Notes under the pieces: model-generated
Seen by the model: only the letters and a program-made list of their open reading frames with translations
The model's database searches: none
Told to the model about the DNA's origin: nothing
DNA from: Methylobacterium brachiatum
Lineage (GTDB): Bacteria; Pseudomonadota; Alphaproteobacteria; Rhizobiales; Beijerinckiaceae
Assembly (NCBI RefSeq): GCF_020523825.1
Contig: NZ_JAJALK010000002.1
Span: 496,001 to 560,000 of the forward strand
DNA length: 64,000 bases
Reading direction: 5' to 3'
Made by a program: the position numbers and the translations under genes
Shown: positions 45,663 to 56,043 of the stretch, in pieces
How positions within the stretch are numbered: the stretch's first letter is position 1
Layout of the letters: the number at the start of each line of letters is the position of its first letter

Positions 45663-45726
45663 TCCACGCCAGCTTAGCGTCGGATCCCGCGCCGGCGTGA
45701 GGCCTTAAGGTCGCGCCCGGGGGCCC

Positions 45727-47349
45727 TCAGCTGCGCAGCCCCGGCGCCTCCTGACCGGTGCGGGCGACGTATTCGGTGTAGCCGCCGCCATACTGGTGGA
45801 TGCCCTCCGGGGTCACCTCCAGCACCCGGTTGGACAGGGCCGCCAGGAAGTGCCGGTCGTGCGAGACGAACAGCATCGTGCCCTCGTAGGCGCCGAGCGC
45901 CGCGATCAGCATCTCCTTGGTGCCCATGTCGAGGTGGTTGGTCGGCTCGTCGAGCACCAGAAAATTCGGCGGGTCGTAGAGCATCAGGGCCATCACCAGC
46001 CGGGCCTTCTCACCGCCCGAGAGCACCCGGCAGCGCTTCTCGACGTCGTCGCCCGAGAAGCCGAAGCAGCCGGCCAGCGCCCGGAGCGAACCCTGGCCCG
46101 CCTGCGGGAACGCCTCCTCCAGAGTCTGGAACACGGTGCGGTCGCCGTCGAGCAGGTCCATGGCGTGCTGGGCGAAGTAGCCGAGCTTGACGCTGCCGCC
46201 GACCGTGACCGAGCCGTCATCCGGCTCGGTGGTGCCGGTGACGAGCTTCAGGAGCGTCGACTTGCCGGCGCCGTTGATGCCCATCACGCACCAGCGCTCC
46301 TTGCGGCGCACCGAGAAGTCGAGCCCCTCATAGATCGTGCGGCTGCCGTAGCGCTTGTGCACGCCCTTGAGCATCACGACGTCGTCGCCCGAGCGCGGCG
46401 CCGGCTGGAACTCGAAGGCCACGGATTGCCGCCGCCGGGGCGGCTCGACGCGCTCGATCTTGTCGAGCTTCTTCACCCGGCTCTGCACCTGGGCGGCGTG
46501 GGAGGCCCGGGCCTTGAACCGCTCGATGAAGGCGATCTCCTTGGCGAGCATCGCCTGCTGGCGCTCGAACTGCGCCTGTTGCTGGGCCTCGTTCAGCTTC
46601 CGCTGGCCCTCGTAGAAGGCGTAATCGCCCGAGAAGGTGGTCAGCGCGCCGCCGTCGATCTCGATCACCTTGGTGACGATCCGGTTCATGAACTCGCGGT
46701 CGTGCGAGGTCATGAGCAGCGCGCCGTCATAGGCCTTCAGGAACGATTCGAGCCAGATCAGGCTCTCGATGTCGAGATGGTTCGAGGGCTCGTCCAGCAG
46801 CATCACGTCCGGGCGCATCAGGAGGATGCGGGCGAGCGCCACGCGCATCTTCCAGCCCCCCGAGAGGGCGCCGACATCGCCCTCCATCATCTCCTGGCTG
46901 AAGCTGAGGCCGTCCAGCACCTCGCGGGCCCGGCCTTCCAGAGCATAGCCGTCGAGCTCCTCGAACCGGGCCTGGACCTCGCCGTAGCGCTCGACCAGGG
47001 CATCCATCTCGTCGGTGCGGTCCGGGTCGGCCAGCGCCGCGCCGAGCTCGGCGAGCTCCGCCGCCACCGCGCTCACCGGGCCGGCGCCGTCCATCACCTC
47101 GGTGACCACGCTGCGGCCGGACATCTCGCCGACATCCTGGCTGAAATACCCGATGGTGATGCCCCGGTCGGCGGAGACCTGGCCCTCGTCGGGCTGCTCC
47201 TGGCCGATGATCATCCGGAACAGGGTGGTCTTGCCGGCCCCGTTGGGCCCCACGAGCCCGACCTTCTCGCCCCGCTGGAGGGCGGCCGAGGCCTCGATGA
47301 AGACGAGCTGCCGCCCGTTCTGCTTGGTGATTTTGTCCAGGCGTATCAT
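45727..47349 (-). CDS. ABC-F family ATPase (YbiT/Uup-like)
   Basis: 540 residues, two ATP-binding cassettes and no membrane domain. First cassette: Walker A GPNGAGKTT (34-42), signature ALSGGWKMRVALA, Walker B LLDEPSNHLD. A linker of about 70 charged residues (RFKARASHAAQVQSRVKKLD) is followed by the second cassette: GINGAGKST, VLSGGEKARLVMA, LVLDEPTNHLD. ABC-F proteins act on ribosomes in the E site. This is the YbiT-like housekeeping type; antibiotic protection is possible but not indicated. Confidence 0.94.
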   Translation of the reverse strand: MIRLDKITKQNGRQLVFIEASAALQRGEKVGLVGPNGAGKTTLFRMIIGQEQPDEGQVSADRGITIGYFSQDVGEMSGRSVVTEVMDGAGPVSAVAAELAELGAALADPDRTDEMDALVERYGEVQARFEELDGYALEGRAREVLDGLSFSQEMMEGDVGALSGGWKMRVALARILLMRPDVMLLDEPSNHLDIESLIWLESFLKAYDGALLMTSHDREFMNRIVTKVIEIDGGALTTFSGDYAFYEGQRKLNEAQQQAQFERQQAMLAKEIAFIERFKARASHAAQVQSRVKKLDKIERVEPPRRRQSVAFEFQPAPRSGDDVVMLKGVHKRYGSRTIYEGLDFSVRRKERWCVMGINGAGKSTLLKLVTGTTEPDDGSVTVGGSVKLGYFAQHAMDLLDGDRTVFQTLEEAFPQAGQGSLRALAGCFGFSGDDVEKRCRVLSGGEKARLVMALMLYDPPNFLVLDEPTNHLDMGTKEMLIAALGAYEGTMLFVSHDRHFLAALSNRVLEVTPEGIHQYGGGYTEYVARTGQEAPGLRS

Positions 47350-47588
47350 GAAGGCTGGTGACTGTGTCCGGGGGAGATCGCTCCGGGCCGCTTACGGCAT
47401 GGATCGAGACGGCGCAAAGACGGAGCCGGGATCGCGGGCTTTCGGCTGCTTCATGCAACGCAGCTCCGGTATCGGGAGCCGAGCGCCGGCTGGGCCGTTG
47501 CCCGGTGCGACGCCTTCGGTTGGGCATCATCCTTCCCTAGAAGCCGGCAAACACCTTTCGGGCCGCGGCCCTTGAGACGAGGAACACG

Positions 47589-47849
47589 ATGCTGTTCGGT
47601 TGGTGGAAGACGAGCCTGGACATGGCCATGCTGGGGCTGGAAGCGCAGGGGGTGATCGCCCAGCGCATGGCGATGTTCGCGGTGGGCGGCCCGGCCGCGC
47701 AGCTCGAGGCGCAGCGCATGGTCACGGAGAAGATCATGGCGGCGAGCGAAGCGGCCCTGATGGTCGCCTCCGGCGCCTCCAACAGCAAGGTGATCCGCAG
47801 CTACCGCCGGAAGGTCCAGGCCAACGCGAAGCGGCTGAGCGAGCGCTGA
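47589..47849 (+). CDS. small conserved-looking protein of unknown function
   Basis: 86 residues; SD GACGAGGA about 6 nt before ATG 47589. It starts MLFGWWKTSLDMAMLGLEAQ, has an amphipathic helical middle (MVTEKIMAASEAALMVASGA) and a basic tail (SYRRKVQANAKRLSER). The helical make-up recalls short phasin-like proteins, but this is only a resemblance. It stands alone between a divergent gene and an inverted repeat. Confidence 0.7.
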   Translation: MLFGWWKTSLDMAMLGLEAQGVIAQRMAMFAVGGPAAQLEAQRMVTEKIMAASEAALMVASGASNSKVIRSYRRKVQANAKRLSER

Positions 47850-47868
47850 GGGACTGTTCAGCTCGCAG

Positions 47869-47960
47869 CGTCATTGCGAGCGTAGCCAAGCAACCCAGTG
47901 TAGCGCGGGCCCTCAGATCATCGCGGATCCCTAGGTTGCTTCGCTACGCTCGCAATGACG
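47869..47960. repeat. long inverted repeat with CGTCATTGCGAGCG ends
   Basis: The 27-bp arms at 47869-47895 and 47934-47960 match at 26 of 27 positions, around a 38-nt loop. It lies between convergent genes and would form a strong cruciform or RNA hairpin. The CGTCATTGCGAGCG motif is known as the end of small dispersed repeats in many bacteria. Confidence 0.9.
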
Positions 47961-47984
47961 GATGGACCACCGGCCGGTTCCGTC

Positions 47985-48890
47985 TCAGTTGTTCGCCGTC
48001 CGGAACGTGTCGCAGGCCTTGGTCTGGCCGCTCTTGAAGCCGGCAGTGAACCAGCGCTGGCGCTGCGCCGAGGAGCCGTGGGTGAAGGAATCCGGCACCA
48101 CGTAGCCCTGCGAGCGCTTCTGGAGCGAATCGTCGCCGATCTGGGCGGCCGCGTTCAGGGCCTCGTCGATATCGCCCTGCTCGAGCTCGGCGTACTTGTC
48201 GTTGGAGTTCTTGGCCCAGACGCCGGCGAGGCAATCGGCCATCAGCTCGATCCGCACCGACAGGGCGTTCGCCTCGGCCTTGCTGGAGGCCTGCTGCTGG
48301 CGGGCCTGGACCTTGCCGAGGATCCCGAGCACGTCCTGGACGTGGTGGCCGACCTCGTGGGCGATGACGTAGGCGTAGGCGAAGTCACCCTTCACGCCGA
48401 ACTTGGTCGCCATCTCCTTGAAGAAGCCGGTGTCGAGATAAACTTTCTTGTCGAGCGGGCAGTAGAACGGCCCCATGGCGGCCTGGGCCGAGCCGCAGCC
48501 CGAGCGGGTGCCGCCGGTGTAGAGCACCAAGGTCGTCGGGGTGTATTGCTTGCCGGTCTGCTGCGGCAGGATCTGGCTCCACACGTCCTCGGTGTTGCCC
48601 AGGATCTTCGAGGCGAACCGGCCGCTCTCATCCGTGGGCGCCTGGCGGCGCCTGGCCTGCGTCTGCGGGTCGGCCTGCTGTTCCTGATGGCCGCGGCCGC
48701 CGATCTGCTGCGCGCCCCCGATCAGGATCGCCGGGTTGATGCCGGTGAAGTAGCCGATGATCATCAGCACCACGATGGTGCCGATCCCGAGGCCGCCGGC
48801 ACCGCCGCCCGGGAAGCCCATGCCACCGCCGCCACCCTCGCCGCGGCGGTCTTCGACGTTGTCGGAGCTGCGTAGATCGTCCCAGCGCAT
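47985..48890 (-). CDS. neutral zinc metallopeptidase (YpfJ family)
   Basis: 301 residues from ATG 48890 (MRWDDLRSSDNVEDRRG), the usual YpfJ opening. Gly-rich stretch, one membrane helix (LGIGTIVVLMIIGYFTG, about 34-50), then an extracytoplasmic domain with GCGSAQAAMGPFYCPLDKKV, zinc motif H178-EVGH182, and ELMADCLAGVWA providing the third ligand region. Ends GFKSGQTKACDTF. Substrate unknown. Confidence 0.94.
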   Translation of the reverse strand: MRWDDLRSSDNVEDRRGEGGGGGMGFPGGGAGGLGIGTIVVLMIIGYFTGINPAILIGGAQQIGGRGHQEQQADPQTQARRRQAPTDESGRFASKILGNTEDVWSQILPQQTGKQYTPTTLVLYTGGTRSGCGSAQAAMGPFYCPLDKKVYLDTGFFKEMATKFGVKGDFAYAYVIAHEVGHHVQDVLGILGKVQARQQQASSKAEANALSVRIELMADCLAGVWAKNSNDKYAELEQGDIDEALNAAAQIGDDSLQKRSQGYVVPDSFTHGSSAQRQRWFTAGFKSGQTKACDTFRTANN

Positions 48891-49030
48891 GGTCCCGTCC
48901 TGATGCCGCGCCCACCGGTTCCGGCAGGGCACGGTTCCTACCTGTGCATCGCCTATGTCCGAAAGCCGGCAGACACCGTTCGGGACGAAGCTCTAATGAC
49001 GGGAGGGAACGCCCGGTTCCGCGCCCATGG

Positions 49031-49912
49031 TCAAGCTTTTCCGTCGAGCAAGGCGCGCAGGGCCCGGAAATCCCGCCAGGCCAGGCGCTTCTGCACCGGC
49101 TGGCGCAGCAGGAAGGCCGGGTGGAGCGTGGCGAGCAGCTTCGCCTCGCGGGTCGGCAGCTTGTAGGGGAACAGCCGGCCGCGGGTGCGCAGGATGCCGT
49201 CCTTGGTGCCGGTCAGGGTCTGAGTCGCCGGCGCACCGAGGCAGACGATCACCTCGGGATCGACCAGCTCGATCTGGCGCTCCACGAAGGGGCGGCACAC
49301 GGCCACCTCCTGGGGGGTCGGGTTGCGGTTGCCCGGGGGCCGCCAGGGCACGATGTTGCCGATATAGGCGCTGGTCCGGTCGAGGCCGATCGCCGCCATC
49401 ATCTTGTCGAGGAGCTGGCCCGACCGGCCCATGAACGGCTTGCCGATCCGGTCCTCGTCGGCCCCCGGCGCCTCACCCAAGAACATCACCCGGGCCTCGG
49501 GGTTGCCGTCGGCGAAGACCAGGTTCTTGGCGGTGAAGCGCAGCGGGCAGGCGTCGAAATCCGCCAGGATCTTTTCCAGCTCGGCGAGGCTCTTGGCCTC
49601 GCGCGCCCGGGCTCGCGCATCGCTCGCCGCCTCGTCCGGCTGGGCGCTCGCCGCGCGCCCGAAGGTCCGGGCCGGGGCTGCCGGCGGCGGCGAGCCCGGG
49701 GGCGGCACGAGGGAATTGGACTGGGCAACGGGCCGGGGCGCTTCGGCTTGGCGCCGGGGCGCCCGCAGGGTCGGGGCCGGCATGTCGGCCTCGCCGAACC
49801 GGTCATGCGGCTGCTCGTCGAGGGCCGCGTCCGCGCCGGCCTCCACGTGGAAGTCGAGATAGGCGATGAGGTCGGCTTGCGCGTCGTTGGGGCTCGGCAT
49901 GCTGATCAGCAT
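49031..49912 (-). CDS. uracil-DNA glycosylase, family 4-like
   Basis: Removes uracil from DNA. 293 residues with a long Pro/Ala-rich N-terminal region before the catalytic domain (from about residue 110). Motif A GEAPGADEDRIGKPFMGRSG, NIVPWRPPGNRNPTPQEVAV, VIVCLGAPATQTLTG, motif B HPAFLLRQP. Of the cysteines that hold the 4Fe-4S cluster in archaeal family 4, the first pair is reduced to one (DACPL), so the cluster may be altered. It is divergent from ETF-QO. Confidence 0.9.
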   Translation of the reverse strand: MLISMPSPNDAQADLIAYLDFHVEAGADAALDEQPHDRFGEADMPAPTLRAPRRQAEAPRPVAQSNSLVPPPGSPPPAAPARTFGRAASAQPDEAASDARARAREAKSLAELEKILADFDACPLRFTAKNLVFADGNPEARVMFLGEAPGADEDRIGKPFMGRSGQLLDKMMAAIGLDRTSAYIGNIVPWRPPGNRNPTPQEVAVCRPFVERQIELVDPEVIVCLGAPATQTLTGTKDGILRTRGRLFPYKLPTREAKLLATLHPAFLLRQPVQKRLAWRDFRALRALLDGKA

Positions 49913-50194
49913 GTGGGGCGCTCGATGCCTGTGGACAACTCCTGAAACCCGCTCGACGGCAAGGACTTGCGTGACCGAACGGCGCGGCCCCGGCCGCCGT
50001 GCCGCGCATGCCCGTTACCGCTGAGTCGCCCCGAACCCGTCCGCATTCCCCACCCATGCGGCATAGGGGAGCTTTCGCTCAAGTCCGGGCTCCGGCAGCT
50101 TGCCTTTCCAGTCTGGAATCGCTTGAGACGGCAGCACGCAATGCCGATCCGGCAACGGATCGGGCCAATCGACAAGAAAACAGGAGGCTCGACG

Positions 50195-51868
50195 ATGGCG
50201 CTGCCCGAACGCGAAAGCATGGATTTCGACGTGGTCGTGGTCGGCGCCGGCCCGGCCGGGCTCGCCACCGCGATCCGCCTGAAGCAGCGCGCCGCCGAGA
50301 TCGGCGAGGAGATCTCCGTCGTCGTGGTCGAGAAGGGCTCGGAGGTCGGCGCCCACATCCTGTCGGGTGCGGTGATCGACCCGATCGGCCTCGACCGGCT
50401 GCTGCCGGACTGGCGCACCGATCCGGAGCGGCCGCTGAAGACCGAGGTCCAGCGCGACGAGTTCATGATGCTCACCAAGAACAGCGGCATCACCCTGCCG
50501 AACGTGTTCTTCCCCAAGCTCATGTCGAACCACGGCAATTTCGTCGGCTCGCTGTCGAACACCTGCAAGTATCTGGGCGTCCAGGCCGAGGCGCTCGGCG
50601 TCGAGATCTATCCGGGCTTCCCGGCCTCCGAGGTGCTGTTCGACGAGTCCGGCGCGGTGGCGGGCATCGCCACGGGCGATCTTGGGATCGGCAGGTCGGG
50701 CGAGCCGCGCGACGACTACACCCGCGGCATGGAGCTGCGCGGCAAGTACACGGTGTTCGGCGAGGGCGCCCGGGGCAACCTGACCAAGGGGCTGGTCCAG
50801 CGCTTTGCCCTCAACCGGCACAGCGACCACCAGAAATACGGGCTCGGCGTGAAGGAGCTCTGGCAGCTGCCGGATTCCACCTTCGAGCCGGGGCTGGTGC
50901 GCCACACGATGGGCTGGCCCCTGCCCAACAAGGCCGGCGGCGGCTCCTGGCTCTACCATTTCGACGACAACCTGCTCTCGGTCGGCTTCGTCACGCACCT
51001 GAACTACGAGAACCCGACCCTGTCGCCGTTCGAGGAGTTCCAGCGCTTCAAGACCCACCCGATGATCGCCGAGACCTTCGTGGGCGCCAAGCGGATCGGC
51101 TACGGCGCGCGCGCCATCATGGAGGGCGGCTGGCAATCGGTGCCCAAGCTGGTCTTCCCGGGCGGCTGCCTGGTCGGCTGCTCGGCCGGCTTCGTCAACG
51201 TGCCGCGGATCAAGGGGTCGCACAACGCGATCCTGTCCGGGATGCAGGCGGCCGACGCCATCGCGGACGCCCTGAAGGCCGGCCGGGCCGGCGACGAGCT
51301 CACCGCCTACGAGGCCGGCTGGCGCGACAGCCCGATCGGGCAGGACCTCAAGGCCGTGCGCAACGTCAAGCCGCTCTGGTCGCGCTACGGCACCCTGGTG
51401 GGCGTCGGCCTCGGCGGGGTCGACATGTGGGCCACCAGCCTGCTCGGCGCCTCGCCGTTCGGCACGCTCAAGCACGGCAAGCCGGACCATGCCTGCCTCA
51501 AGCCGCTCTCGGAGGTGACGCCGATCACCTACCCGAAGCCCGACGGCAAGCTGACCTTCGACCGGCTCTCCTCGGTCTATCTCTCGAACACCAACCACGA
51601 GGAGGACCAGCCGCCGCACCTCAAGGTCCGCGACATGGAGCTCCAGAAGCGCTCCGAGCACGACGTCTACGGCGGCCCCTCGGCCCGCTACTGCCCGGCC
51701 GGTGTCTACGAATGGGTGGAGGATGCCGCCGCCAGCGACGGCGTGCGCTACCAGATCAACGCGCAGAACTGCGTCCACTGCAAGACCTGCGATATCAAGG
51801 ACCCGAACCAGAACATCGATTGGGTGACCCCGGAGGGGCCGGGCGGGCCGAACTATCCGAATATGTGA
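50195..51868 (+). CDS. electron-transfer flavoprotein:ubiquinone oxidoreductase
   Basis: 557 residues from ATG 50195 with SD AGGAGG (50182-50187). Passes electrons from ETF to ubiquinone at the inner membrane during fatty-acid, amino-acid and methylamine-type oxidations. FAD motif VVVVGAGPAGLATAIRLKQR; membrane/quinone part GCSAGFVNVPRIKGSHNAIL; C-terminal 4Fe-4S site with YCPAGVYEW, then CVHCKTCDIKDPNQNIDW and the family end VTPEGPGGPNY. The ETF genes themselves are not in the window. Confidence 0.96.
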   Translation: MALPERESMDFDVVVVGAGPAGLATAIRLKQRAAEIGEEISVVVVEKGSEVGAHILSGAVIDPIGLDRLLPDWRTDPERPLKTEVQRDEFMMLTKNSGITLPNVFFPKLMSNHGNFVGSLSNTCKYLGVQAEALGVEIYPGFPASEVLFDESGAVAGIATGDLGIGRSGEPRDDYTRGMELRGKYTVFGEGARGNLTKGLVQRFALNRHSDHQKYGLGVKELWQLPDSTFEPGLVRHTMGWPLPNKAGGGSWLYHFDDNLLSVGFVTHLNYENPTLSPFEEFQRFKTHPMIAETFVGAKRIGYGARAIMEGGWQSVPKLVFPGGCLVGCSAGFVNVPRIKGSHNAILSGMQAADAIADALKAGRAGDELTAYEAGWRDSPIGQDLKAVRNVKPLWSRYGTLVGVGLGGVDMWATSLLGASPFGTLKHGKPDHACLKPLSEVTPITYPKPDGKLTFDRLSSVYLSNTNHEEDQPPHLKVRDMELQKRSEHDVYGGPSARYCPAGVYEWVEDAAASDGVRYQINAQNCVHCKTCDIKDPNQNIDWVTPEGPGGPNYPNM

Positions 51869-52019
51869 GGGCGTCGGGCCGGGAGGGCGCGGCGCCATCC
51901 TTTCGCCTTGCGGGGCTGGCGGGATGGGTTCAGTGTCCCCGGCGTTTTTCACGGGGATAACCCGCCATTCTCGCGCCCGGCCCCTTGGCTGGCCGGCGCC
52001 CAGGAGCCGCGACCGGTTC

Positions 52020-53888
52020 ATGATGACAACACGCGCCCGCCGGAGCGTCTCGGCGCTCGCCCTGCTGCTCGCCGCCGGTCTGCCCCAGACCGTGCTCGCC
52101 GCACAGCCGCGGGAATCGAGCCCGGTGCTGGATTACGAGCCCGCGGAATCCCTGGAGGGCAACTTCCTGTCCGCCTACATCGCCGGCGCGTCCCGGGACA
52201 CGGCGGCGGCGGCGACCTTCTACCGGGAGGCGGTCAAGGCCGATCCGCGCAATGCCGAGCTGGTCGAGCGCGCCTTCATCTCGCTCTTGGCCGACGGCGC
52301 CCTGCCGGATGCGTTCCGGGCCGCCGAGAAGCTGATCGCACGCGATCCGACCAACGGGCTCGCCAACCTCTCCCTCGGGGTGCGCCAGATCAAGGCCGGC
52401 CAGTGGGCCGCCGCCCGCCAGAATTTTTCCCGCAGCGGCCGCGGTGCGGCCACCGACCTGACCGCGACCCTGCTGACTGCCTGGTCCTATGCCGGCGCGG
52501 GCGACGGCAAGAAGGCGCTGGAGACGGTCAACAAGCTCCGGGGCGAGCGCTACTACAACACCTTCCGCGACTACCATGCCGGCCTGATCGCCTCGGTGAT
52601 CGGCGACAACGCCGAGGCCGAGCGTCGCCTCAAGGCCGCCTACGAGGCCGACCGCAACACCCTGCGCATCGTCGACGCCTATGCCCGGCTCGAGGCCAGC
52701 CTCGGCCGCACCGACCTGGCGATCCAGGCCTATTCCGACTTCGACCAGCTCTCGCCGCGCCACCCGCTGGTGCGCGATGCCCTGGACAAGCTGAAGGACG
52801 GCAAGCCCCTGACCCGGCTGATCGGCACCGCCCAGGAGGGCGCCGCCGAGGTGCTCTACGGGCTCGGCTCGGCGGGCTCGACGCAGGGCGACGAGCTGCC
52901 CGCGGTGATCTACCTGCGGCTGGCGCTCTACCTCGCTCCGGACCACGCCCTCGCCCGGCTGACGCTCGCCGACACCCTCGACCGGATGAAGCAGACCGAG
53001 CGGGCCAACGAGGCCTACGCGCAGATCCCCGCGACCTCGCCGCTCAAGCTCAACGCCGACATCCAGATCGGCCTCAACCTCGAGCAGATGGGCAAGGGCG
53101 ACGAGGCGCTCGCCCATCTCGACGCCGCCATGAAGGCGCATCCCGACGACATCGACGTGATCACCGCGCTGGGGAACGTCCAGCGGGCGCGCAAGAAGTA
53201 CGAGGAGGCGGCCGCCACCTATTCCCGCGCCATCGCGCTGATCGGCGACCGGCCGCTGTCGAATTACTGGACGACCTTCTACTTCCGCGGCACAGCCTAC
53301 GAGCGCGCCAAGCAATGGCCCAAGGCCGAGGCCGACCTGAAGAAGGCCCTGTCCCTGGTGCCGGCGAGCCAGCCGGCCGCCAAGGCGCAGGTGATGAACT
53401 ACCTCGGCTATTCCTGGGTCGACCAGAAGATCAACATCGACGAGGCGTTCAAGCTGCTGCAGCAGGCCGCCGATGCCAGCCCCCGGGACGGCATGATCGT
53501 CGACAGCTTGGGCTGGGCCTATTACCGCCTCGGCCGCTGGGACGATGCGGTGCGCGAGCTGGAGAAGGCGGTCGAGCTGAAGCCCGGCGACCCGACCATC
53601 AACGACCACCTCGGCGACGCCTATTGGCGGGCGGGCCGGCGCCTCGAGGGCAAGTTCCAGTGGCAGCACGCCAAGGACCTGAACCCCGAGCCGGACGACC
53701 TCGCGCAGATCAACGAGAAGCTCAAGGACGGCCTGCCCGACACCGAGAAGCCGACCGCCACCGCCGAGACCACGCCGGCTCCGGTCGCCGTGCCGCACAA
53801 CGCCGAGAACCCGGAACTGCCCAAGGGCGCGCCGCAGCCGCACGAGGCGCCGGGCGCCGCCGACAAGGCCAAGAAGTCCGGGGGCTGA
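52020..53888 (+). CDS. exported TPR-repeat protein
   Basis: 622 residues from ATG 52020, which gives a signal peptide (RRSVSALALLLAAGLPQTVLA). The longer frame from 51924 does not. Many tetratricopeptide repeats fill the body (for example YREAVKADPRNAELVERAFI, YLGYSWVDQKINIDEAFKLL, DSLGWAYYRLGRWDDAVREL, KAVELKPGDPTINDHLGDAY, YWRAGRRLEGKFQWQHAKDL). The tail is Pro/Ala-rich. It is probably a periplasmic scaffold; no partner can be inferred. Confidence 0.92.
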   Translation: MMTTRARRSVSALALLLAAGLPQTVLAAQPRESSPVLDYEPAESLEGNFLSAYIAGASRDTAAAATFYREAVKADPRNAELVERAFISLLADGALPDAFRAAEKLIARDPTNGLANLSLGVRQIKAGQWAAARQNFSRSGRGAATDLTATLLTAWSYAGAGDGKKALETVNKLRGERYYNTFRDYHAGLIASVIGDNAEAERRLKAAYEADRNTLRIVDAYARLEASLGRTDLAIQAYSDFDQLSPRHPLVRDALDKLKDGKPLTRLIGTAQEGAAEVLYGLGSAGSTQGDELPAVIYLRLALYLAPDHALARLTLADTLDRMKQTERANEAYAQIPATSPLKLNADIQIGLNLEQMGKGDEALAHLDAAMKAHPDDIDVITALGNVQRARKKYEEAAATYSRAIALIGDRPLSNYWTTFYFRGTAYERAKQWPKAEADLKKALSLVPASQPAAKAQVMNYLGYSWVDQKINIDEAFKLLQQAADASPRDGMIVDSLGWAYYRLGRWDDAVRELEKAVELKPGDPTINDHLGDAYWRAGRRLEGKFQWQHAKDLNPEPDDLAQINEKLKDGLPDTEKPTATAETTPAPVAVPHNAENPELPKGAPQPHEAPGAADKAKKSGG

Positions 53889-54130
53889 AACCCCTCAGGG
53901 CCGCATCCTCTCCGGCGCGGCAAGAGTAATTTGTCGGCCGGCTCATAAAAATCGACGGGCATTTCCGTCCGGTTTGACGCACAGTGCTGCCGCTGCTCGC
54001 GGGGCGGCCTCGCCGTGCGTCCGCGCCCGTGCGAGACCGGCGCGACACGTCATCGTGAGGCAAGATCCCCGTACGATAACAGTCGACGGGTGGGCGGGCG
54101 CCGTGCCCGCGGAGCCAGGGAGGAACGCCC

Positions 54131-55804
54131 ATGCCCTCAGATATCGAGATCGCCCGCGCGGCGACGCTCAAGCCGATCGCGCAGGTCGCCGAGAAGCTCG
54201 GCATCCCGGATGCGGCGCTGCACAATTACGGCAAGCACATCGCCAAGCTCGACCACGGCTACATCGCCGGGCTCGAGGGCAAGGCGCCCGGCAAGCTCGT
54301 GCTGGTGACGGCGATCTCGCCGACCCCGGCGGGCGAGGGCAAGACCACCACCACGGTGGGCCTCGGCGACGCGCTGAACCGCATCGGCGAGAAGACCATG
54401 ATCTGCCTGCGCGAGCCCTCGCTCGGCCCCTGCTTCGGCATGAAGGGCGGGGCGGCCGGCGGCGGCAAGGCGCAGGTCGTGCCGATGGAGCAGATCAACC
54501 TGCACTTCACCGGAGATTTCCACGCCATCACCTCGGCCCACAGCCTCGCGGCCGCGCTGATCGACAACCACGTCTACTGGGCCAACGAGCTCAACATCGA
54601 CGTGCGCCGCATCCATTGGCGCCGCGTCGTCGACATGAACGACCGGGCCCTGCGCCAGATCACCCAGTCGCTCGGCGGCGTCGCCAACGGCTTCCCCCGG
54701 GAGGACGGGTTCGACATCACCGTCGCCTCCGAGGTGATGGCGGTGTTCTGCCTCGCCAAGGACCTCGCCGACCTGGAGGAGCGCCTCGGACGGATCGTCA
54801 TCGCCGAGACCCGCGACCGCAAGCTCGTCACCCTGAAGGACGTGAAGGCCACCGGTGCCATGACGGTGCTGCTCAAGGACGCCCTGCAGCCGAACCTGGT
54901 GCAGACGCTGGAGGGCAACCCGGCGCTGATCCATGGCGGCCCCTTCGCCAACATCGCCCATGGCTGCAACTCGGTGATCGCGACCCGGGCCGGCCTGCGG
55001 CTCGCCGACTACACCGTGACCGAGGCCGGGTTCGGCGCCGATCTCGGCGCGGAGAAGTTCCTGGACATCAAGTGCCGGCAGGCCGGCCTGACGCCCTCGG
55101 CGGTCGTGGTGGTGGCCACGATCCGCGCCCTCAAGATGCATGGCGGCGTCGACAAGAAGAGCCTCGGCGGCGAGAATATCGGCGCCCTGGAGAAGGGGTT
55201 CGCCAACCTCGCCCGGCACGTGACCAACCTGCGGGGCTTCGGCCTGCCCGTGGTGGTGGCGGTCAACCACTTCTACGCCGACACCGATGCCGAGCATGCC
55301 CGGCTCAAGGAGCTGTGCCGCGAGCGTCTCGATGTCGAGGCGATCACCTGCCGCCACTGGGCCGAGGGCGGCGCCGGCGCCGAGGATCTCGCCCGGGCCG
55401 TGGTGCAGCTCGCCGCCGCCGAGCCCGCCCCGATCCGCTACGCCTACGAGACCGAGGCGCCGCTCACCGACAAGATCCGGGCGATCGCCACCAAGCTGTA
55501 TGGCGCCGCCGACATCCAGATCGAGACCAAGGCCGCGGGCAAGCTCGCCACCTTCGAGAAGGACGGCTACGGCCACCTGCCGATCTGCATGGCCAAGACC
55601 CAGTACTCGTTCTCCACCGACCCGAGCCTGATGGGCGCCCCCGAGGGCCACGTCGTCGGCGTGCGCGACGTCCGCCTCTCGGCGGGCGCGGGCTTCGTGG
55701 TGGCGATCTGCGGGGAGATCATGACCATGCCCGGCCTGCCCCGGGTCCCGGCCGCCGACACGATCCGCCTGGATGCCGACGGGCAGATCGACGGGTTGTT
55801 CTGA
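54131..55804 (+). CDS. ftfL: formate--tetrahydrofolate ligase
   Basis: ATP-dependent formation of 10-formyl-THF from formate, the entry of C1 units to the serine cycle in methylotrophs. 557 residues, GGAGG 7 nt before the ATG. P-loop [14 protein letters not shown] at about 65-78; others are [79 protein letters not shown] and [13 protein letters not shown]. It stands alone; no riboswitch was recognised in the 242-nt leader. Confidence 0.97.
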   Translation: MPSDIEIARAATLKPIAQVAEKLGIPDAALHNYGKHIAKLDHGYIAGLEGKAPGKLVLVTAISPTPAGEGKTTTTVGLGDALNRIGEKTMICLREPSLGPCFGMKGGAAGGGKAQVVPMEQINLHFTGDFHAITSAHSLAAALIDNHVYWANELNIDVRRIHWRRVVDMNDRALRQITQSLGGVANGFPREDGFDITVASEVMAVFCLAKDLADLEERLGRIVIAETRDRKLVTLKDVKATGAMTVLLKDALQPNLVQTLEGNPALIHGGPFANIAHGCNSVIATRAGLRLADYTVTEAGFGADLGAEKFLDIKCRQAGLTPSAVVVVATIRALKMHGGVDKKSLGGENIGALEKGFANLARHVTNLRGFGLPVVVAVNHFYADTDAEHARLKELCRERLDVEAITCRHWAEGGAGAEDLARAVVQLAAAEPAPIRYAYETEAPLTDKIRAIATKLYGAADIQIETKAAGKLATFEKDGYGHLPICMAKTQYSFSTDPSLMGAPEGHVVGVRDVRLSAGAGFVVAICGEIMTMPGLPRVPAADTIRLDADGQIDGLF

Positions 55805-55874
55805 GCCGGAGCGCTCGGGCCGCCTTTCTGCGGGCTACGATGTTCACACATCGGTTCGTGTAGGCGCGACGCGC

Positions 55875-55898
55875 CCCCTCTCCCGCACGGGAGAGGGG
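55875..55898. repeat. REP-like palindrome, same family as 2700-2793
   Basis: 11-bp arms CCCCTCTCCCG / CGGGAGAGGGG around CA, followed by the same GACCC.AGCCTCAT-like flank as the copy at 2772. It lies downstream of ftfL. There is no T-run. Confidence 0.8.
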
Positions 55899-56043
55899 AC
55901 CCGAGCCTCATTCGGCGAGGTGTGAATCCGGTAGCCCCTTCCAGGCAGAAGGACTGGGTTACCGCTTCAAATCACACTTTTTCAGCTGAGCTGGCTCGGT
56001 TTACTGAGAAGGCCCTCACGAGGTCTCGCGACGAGCAGAAACA

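Noticed and set aside
49930..49938. TGTGGACAA, one base from a DnaA box (reverse strand)
   Set aside because: Single occurrence, no cluster and no AT-rich unwinding region, so there is no case for oriC here.
54000..54130. Possible riboswitch before ftfL
   Set aside because: No conserved riboswitch core could be drawn; the known THF riboswitches belong to Firmicutes.
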